Assembly (NCBI RefSeq): GCF_049647105.1
Contig: NZ_JBARWZ010000288.1
Coordinates: forward strand, 9,268 to 73,267
Direction: 5' to 3'
Source of the DNA: Actinophytocola sp049647105
GTDB lineage: Bacteria > Actinomycetota > Actinomycetes > Mycobacteriales > Pseudonocardiaceae
DNA length: 64,000 nucleotides
This document shows, one piece after another, positions 60,730 to 64,000 of the stretch; positions within the stretch are counted from its first letter, which is position 1; each line of letters starts with the position of its first letter. Below the pieces are notes generated by a model. It was not told where the DNA came from, did no database searches, and saw only the letters and a list, made by a program, of their open reading frames with translations. The translations under genes and the position numbers were made by a program.

Positions 60730-61077
60730 ATGAACTACGGGAAGTCCATCGCTGCGGTTGTCGCGGCTCTGCTGTCCGCCGCTGTCGCTGCCATGACCGG
60801 TGACGCGGTCATCTCCGCGGTCGAGTGGGTGAACGTCGCGATCGCCGGAACCGGTGCGGCGGCGGTGTTCGCCGCACCGAACGTGCCCGGTGCCCGCTTC
60901 ACCAAGAGCGTCCTCGCGGTGCTGTCCGCGGTGCTGATGCTGTTGACGTCGGTGATCACGGACGGGATCACGTCGACGGAGTGGATGCAGCTCGCGCTGG
61001 CCGCGTTGGGTGCGCTCGGCGTGTACGCGGCTCCGTACGCGCGGGTGCAGTCGGCCGCTGTCCTTCGGCAGGGGTGA
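60730..61077 (+). CDS. Holin
   Basis: 115 residues with three or four spans (IAAVVAALLSAAVAAMTG, VAIAGTGAAAVFAAPN, SVLAVLSAVLMLLTSVITDG, LALAALGALGVYAAP). Directly follows the endolysin gene. Small size and spacing fit a pore-forming holin. Confidence 0.82.
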   Translation: MNYGKSIAAVVAALLSAAVAAMTGDAVISAVEWVNVAIAGTGAAAVFAAPNVPGARFTKSVLAVLSAVLMLLTSVITDGITSTEWMQLALAALGALGVYAAPYARVQSAAVLRQG

Positions 61078-61080
61078 CCG

Positions 61081-61446
61081 GTGGCTACCGGTGTCCGCGC
61101 CGCGGAGGCGAACGAAGATCTCGACGCATTGGCCGCCGAGTACCCGTGGATCAAACTGCACGTCGGTGATCCTGGTGCTGCGGGCACAGCGAATCCGGCG
61201 ACGGAGACCGATCGGGTCCAGGCCACATTCGGGTCTGCCTCTGGCGGGGTGATCGCCACGAACACGGAGACCCGCTGGAACGGTGTGGCCGGGTCGGAGG
61301 ACTACACCCACTGGTCCGGGTGGACGGCCTCTACCGCAGGGGCGTGCGGCTGGTCCGGCACGGTCACCGCTGACGCTGTGACGACGGGCAACAACTTCGT
61401 CATCCCGTCAGGCGGGTTGACGTTCTTGTTCAACGTCATGGCCTGA
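61081..61446 (+). CDS. Tail fibre-associated protein
   Basis: 121 residues, GTG start. WIKLHVGDPGAAGTANPATE, HWSGWTASTAGACGWSGTV and NNFVIPSGGLTF are typical of a small actinophage tail protein class encoded near fibres. Role in fibre attachment inferred. Confidence 0.74.
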   Translation: MATGVRAAEANEDLDALAAEYPWIKLHVGDPGAAGTANPATETDRVQATFGSASGGVIATNTETRWNGVAGSEDYTHWSGWTASTAGACGWSGTVTADAVTTGNNFVIPSGGLTFLFNVMA

Positions 61447-61447
61447 C

Positions 61448-62551
61448 GTGGCTGTCCGGTTTGACGCAGCCACCGACCGGATCTCCTACACCGGCGGCGC
61501 ACCCAACCCCACGGCCGGGTTGACGGTCACGGCGTGGGCGTACGTCTCCGTGGACCAGAACGACTACGCGACGATCTGCCGTCTCTACAACGGTGGCACC
61601 GCGGCGACTTTCGCGACGTCCGGAGACGGTCTCGGCGGACCGAACTACTTCACCGTAGGCGGCACCTTGACTTCTGCCACCGGGTTTGTGGTCGGGCAGT
61701 GGCGCAAGGTCGCGATCTCCTGCACCGGCACCTCAGGTGCCGTGTACGTGGCCGCGCCCGCGGGTGTCACCGAGGTCGACACCGGCACCGTGGCGGGTGT
61801 GGCGGCGCCGAACGCGGTCACGCTCGCCGGGCGGGCGACGGCCGACTCCAGCGAGTGGTGGAACGGGCGCCTCGCCCACGTCCGAGTGTGGACCGTGGCG
61901 CTGTCGCAGGCGGAGATCGAAGCCGAGTGGGCCTCGGCAACCCCGGTCCGCACGTCTGGGTTGTGGGCGGCGTGGCCGCTCGCCGTGCACACCGACCTCA
62001 CCGACGTGTCCGGCAACGGCCGCCATCTCACGGCCGGATCAACCGCGACCACGACGGAGGCTGACCCGCCGATCGCCGTCGACACCACCGGTACCGCGAC
62101 CGGAACCGGTGGTGGTGCCGGGGCAGCGGCGGGTGTGCGGGAACGGACCGCGACCGCTGCCGGGACTGGCGGCGGGCAAGGGTTGGCCGCTGGTGCGCCC
62201 GAGTCCGCGACCGTGACTGGCGCGGCCACCGGCCACGGAGGCGGTGTCGGCGCAGCGACCGGCAGTGAACAGCTGTCGGTCGTCGGTGTCGCATCCGGTG
62301 CGGGCGGGGGAGTCGGCGTCGGGACCGGGGTCCGTGAGGTGACTGCGGTAGGGCTCGGCGTGGGCGGTGGCGTCGGCGCGGCGGTGGGAGTCGGTGAGGT
62401 GACCGGTGTTGCTGTTGGTGTCGGCGGCGGTCTCGGGGCTGTGGTGGTGTTCGCCGAGTCGGTCACGCCGATCGAGCGGGTGTTCTCCGTCCCTGCCGAG
62501 TCACGCGTCCTGACGGTGCCCGCCGAGATACGAGTGCTGGAGGTGACCTGA
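61448..62551 (+). CDS. LamG-domain tail fibre with Gly-rich repeats
   Basis: 367 residues. LamG/concanavalin-like jellyroll ~1-195 (LTVTAWAYVSVDQNDYATIC, GRLAHVRVWTVALSQAEIEA) for glycan binding. Then six imperfect ~20-residue Gly/Val/Ala repeats, each with a GxGGGxG core, residues ~215-335. The end has PAESRVL-type short repeats. Probable receptor-binding fibre. Confidence 0.85.
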   Translation: MAVRFDAATDRISYTGGAPNPTAGLTVTAWAYVSVDQNDYATICRLYNGGTAATFATSGDGLGGPNYFTVGGTLTSATGFVVGQWRKVAISCTGTSGAVYVAAPAGVTEVDTGTVAGVAAPNAVTLAGRATADSSEWWNGRLAHVRVWTVALSQAEIEAEWASATPVRTSGLWAAWPLAVHTDLTDVSGNGRHLTAGSTATTTEADPPIAVDTTGTATGTGGGAGAAAGVRERTATAAGTGGGQGLAAGAPESATVTGAATGHGGGVGAATGSEQLSVVGVASGAGGGVGVGTGVREVTAVGLGVGGGVGAAVGVGEVTGVAVGVGGGLGAVVVFAESVTPIERVFSVPAESRVLTVPAEIRVLEVT

Positions 62552-62821
62552 GTGCCCCTGTACCTCAAGGATCCGGACGCGGTCCTGGACTACGGCGTGG
62601 ACTGGTCCGCGTGGCTGTCAGAAGGCGAAGCCATCACGGCATCCAACTGGACTGTGCCGTCCGGGATCACGAAGGACAGCCAGTCCCACTCCGGGTCGGA
62701 CGCCACGGTGTGGCTGTCGGGCGGGACGACCGGGCTGAGCTACGAGGTGACGAACCGGATCACCACGAACCAGGGGCGCACGGACGACCGTTCAATCCAG
62801 ATCGTGGTGCGCGACCGCTAA
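62552..62821 (+). CDS. Fibre-tail adaptor protein
   Basis: 89 residues, GTG start. YLKDPDAVLDYGVDWSAWLS, then TVPSGITKDSQSHSG and SYEVTNRITTNQGRTDDRSI form the Ig-like adaptor fold found in many phages. Last late gene before the terminator. Confidence 0.82.
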   Translation: MPLYLKDPDAVLDYGVDWSAWLSEGEAITASNWTVPSGITKDSQSHSGSDATVWLSGGTTGLSYEVTNRITTNQGRTDDRSIQIVVRDR

Positions 62822-62867
62822 CCCAGACTGCCCGCGGCGACCACACAACCTCCACCACGGGCATACG

Positions 62868-62926
62868 TCGGCCCCCACCCAAACCGGATACCGATCCCCT
62901 CGGTCCGGTCGGGTGGGGGCCGATTT
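62868..62926 (+). terminator. Late operon terminator
   Basis: Outer stem TCGGCCCCCACCC / GGGTGGGGGCCGA (13 bp) enclosing an inner ACCGG..CCGGT stem, followed by TTT. Strongest terminator in the prophage. Confidence 0.88.
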
Positions 62927-63147
62927 CGTCGTGTCCACGTCGGGGGAAAGTGTGGGGCGACCCTGTTACCGCAGGGCCGCCCCGGTCCCGTCCAGGAGCA
63001 AGAACTGAACGGAGGTCAAGAGGGCGTGTCCCCCAGGGGAATAGCTTTGCCGCTCCCGTGGCATACGCATCCACAGGAGGGTGGACACGGAGGCGTCCCA
63101 CATTCGAGACAGCCCACACCAGGTGCCGAGTTCGTGGCGGTGCCCAT
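62927..63147. other. Intergenic region with hairpin
   Basis: Holds the hairpin GGGGCG-A-CCCTG/CAGGG-C-CGCCCC (62954-62983). A small rightward open frame (63026-63244) has poor codon bias and is not credited. It may terminate the leftward XRE operon. Confidence 0.5.
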
Positions 63148-63720
63148 TCAGCTCACCCTCTCCGGCTCCTCGTCGTCCTGCTCCTGCTTGTCGTCGTTGC
63201 CCTTGCCGTCACCAAGCGACGCCTCAATCTCGCCCCACGTGTGACCCATACCGCTCACCTCCTCCCGCCTGTTGGCGATCTCTGTCAGATGCGCGACCAG
63301 TTCCTGTGGGGGCACCTGTGTCGCGACCGCCAACATCTCAACGCTGGCGGGGTCCAGCAACACCCGGTCCGTGCCGTGGGCCATCCGTGCCTGCGCCCAC
63401 GCCGCGACCGCCCCATACCGGGGAGTCGGGTCGGCGGCAACCGTCTGCAAATCCACACTGAACACGTCTAGGCAGCTCAGGTACCGGTCCGTCGCCCGCC
63501 CCAACAGGGCCGCAGGTGACTCGCCCATCGCTGCGCAGATCTCAACCAGCCGCGCCACCGTCGGTTGCCGTGTCCCGGTCTCGTACGAGGCGAGTGTGTG
63601 TGCGGTGATCGTGGACGGTAATCGGGAGGTCAGGTCACGGCGGGAGAGGCCGTGTCGTCGGCGGGCGGCCAGCAGCTCCTCGCCGACCAGCGATGTCACC
63701 TGTGCGGCGGTCAGGTCCAC
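63148..63720 (-). CDS. XRE-family transcriptional regulator
   Basis: 190 residues from GTG 63720; the longer frame upstream belongs to the partner gene. Helix-turn-helix ~10-70 (RRRHGLSRRDLTSRLPSTIT, YETGTRQPTVARLVEICAAM), then a helical sensor-like domain and an acidic tail (NDDKQEQDDEEPERVS). Transcribed opposite to the late genes, so probably expressed in the lysogen. Target unknown. Confidence 0.82.
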   Translation of the reverse strand: MDLTAAQVTSLVGEELLAARRRHGLSRRDLTSRLPSTITAHTLASYETGTRQPTVARLVEICAAMGESPAALLGRATDRYLSCLDVFSVDLQTVAADPTPRYGAVAAWAQARMAHGTDRVLLDPASVEMLAVATQVPPQELVAHLTEIANRREEVSGMGHTWGEIEASLGDGKGNDDKQEQDDEEPERVS

Positions 63721-63953
63721 CGGTCCCGCTCCTTGTGCGTGTCGGCGAGGTCCCCGCCGTGGATGAGCAGGCACGCCAGGCACCGCTTCGCCCCCGGCAG
63801 CGGGTCGATCAACCGTGAGGTTGGTGCGCAGTGGTCACAGATCGCCTCCGACGAGATCTCCCCCAGTTGGGGAAAGGCGTGTACGAAGTGGTCCCACGGG
63901 GACTGCCGCCACAGCAGGTCACCAGGCCAGGCAGGGTCGGAGTGTCTACCCAT
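63711..63953 (-). CDS. Small zinc-ribbon protein
   Basis: 80 residues from ATG 63953 behind GGAGG. Two Cys pairs (AICDHCAPTS and RCLACLLIHG) form a zinc ribbon. Overlaps the XRE gene by 10 bp, so the two are coupled. Unknown function. Confidence 0.7.
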   Translation of the reverse strand: MGRHSDPAWPGDLLWRQSPWDHFVHAFPQLGEISSEAICDHCAPTSRLIDPLPGAKRCLACLLIHGGDLADTHKERDRWT

Positions 63954-64000
63954 CACGCACCTCCGTGAGGTGGCCTGACGGGCGCGGCACGTCGGGGGCA

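Larger units (their letters stand above)
15785..64000. mobile_element. Siphovirus-type prophage, left end to window edge
   Basis: Excisionase/integrase, divergent repressor and Cro-like genes, early nucleic-acid genes, packaging, head, tail and lysis cassettes in canonical order. The left junction is placed near 15785-15800 by the truncation of the MMPL gene. No duplicated attachment core could be identified because the right end is outside the window. All structural classes expected of a functional cos-type temperate siphovirus are present. Confidence 0.93.

Noticed and set aside
63026..63244. 72-codon rightward frame before the XRE gene
   Set aside because: Contains rare ATA, AGA and GGA codons with third-position GC near 64%, unlike neighbours; its end overlaps the XRE gene antisense.

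Overview
The window comes from a high-GC actinomycete. Gene content and codon use point to the Pseudonocardiaceae (Lentzea/Saccharothrix/Actinosynnema-like), but that placement is inference and no rRNA or other marker is present. It has two parts: ordinary chromosome from 1 to about 15.79 kb, and a large integrated siphovirus-type prophage from about 15.79 kb to the end. The right end of the prophage is not in the window, so it is at least 48 kb long.

Chromosome. Positions 3-3088 hold an ABC exporter (ATPase, ABC-2 permease) followed by a NarL-type histidine kinase and response regulator in one operon. Positions 3215-5540 (minus strand) hold a tightly overlapping set: an AbiEi/DUF559-like protein, a 59-residue protein, a glyoxalase-fold protein and a GNAT acetyltransferase. 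A divergent intergenic region with two DnaA-box-like 9-mers precedes ydcF-like, dgt and serpin genes. Next is an ECF41 (SigJ-type) sigma factor gene facing a carboxymuconolactone-decarboxylase-like gene; the latter carries a textbook ECF41 promoter. dnaG with a small coupled partner, and a trans-aconitate methyltransferase gene behind a perfect 9-bp inverted repeat, complete the block. The last host gene, an MMPL transporter (minus), has lost its start: its frame stays open until it meets the stop codon of the prophage excisionase gene. This suggests the prophage entered at the 5' end of that gene.

Prophage left arm, 15.79-18.7 kb. Excisionase, tyrosine integrase, a small membrane protein and an HTH repressor run leftward; a Cro-like gene runs rightward. 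Between repressor and Cro-like gene lie three GTGCCGR repeats and three inverted TCGGCA repeats, all at 10-bp steps, over the divergent promoters: the likely lysogeny switch.

Early region, 18.7-39.4 kb. About 50 small genes run almost entirely rightward, mostly joined by ATGA/GTGA overlaps. They include a Bro-N/KilAC antirepressor, RusA resolvase, RecE-like nuclease with a probable annealing partner, two DNA methyltransferases, a WhiB protein, five HNH/EndoVII-type nucleases and a replication initiator with an origin-like repeat cluster inside its linker. One gene (32731-32964) is split by an in-frame UGA. A minus-strand EndoVII/HTH pair interrupts the run and has its own palindromic operators.

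Late region, 39.4-62.9 kb. The order is HNH, cos-like spacer, small and large terminase, portal, MuF-like protein, scaffold, decoration protein with an inserted Ig-like domain, lambda-E-like capsid protein, connectors, tail tube, tail chaperones joined by a -1 frameshift, tape measure, tail tip and fibre proteins, a minus-strand moron, membrane proteins, amidase endolysin, holin, LamG fibre and a fibre-tail adaptor. A large terminator at 62.87 kb closes the operon. A minus-strand Zn-ribbon/XRE gene pair follows at the right edge.
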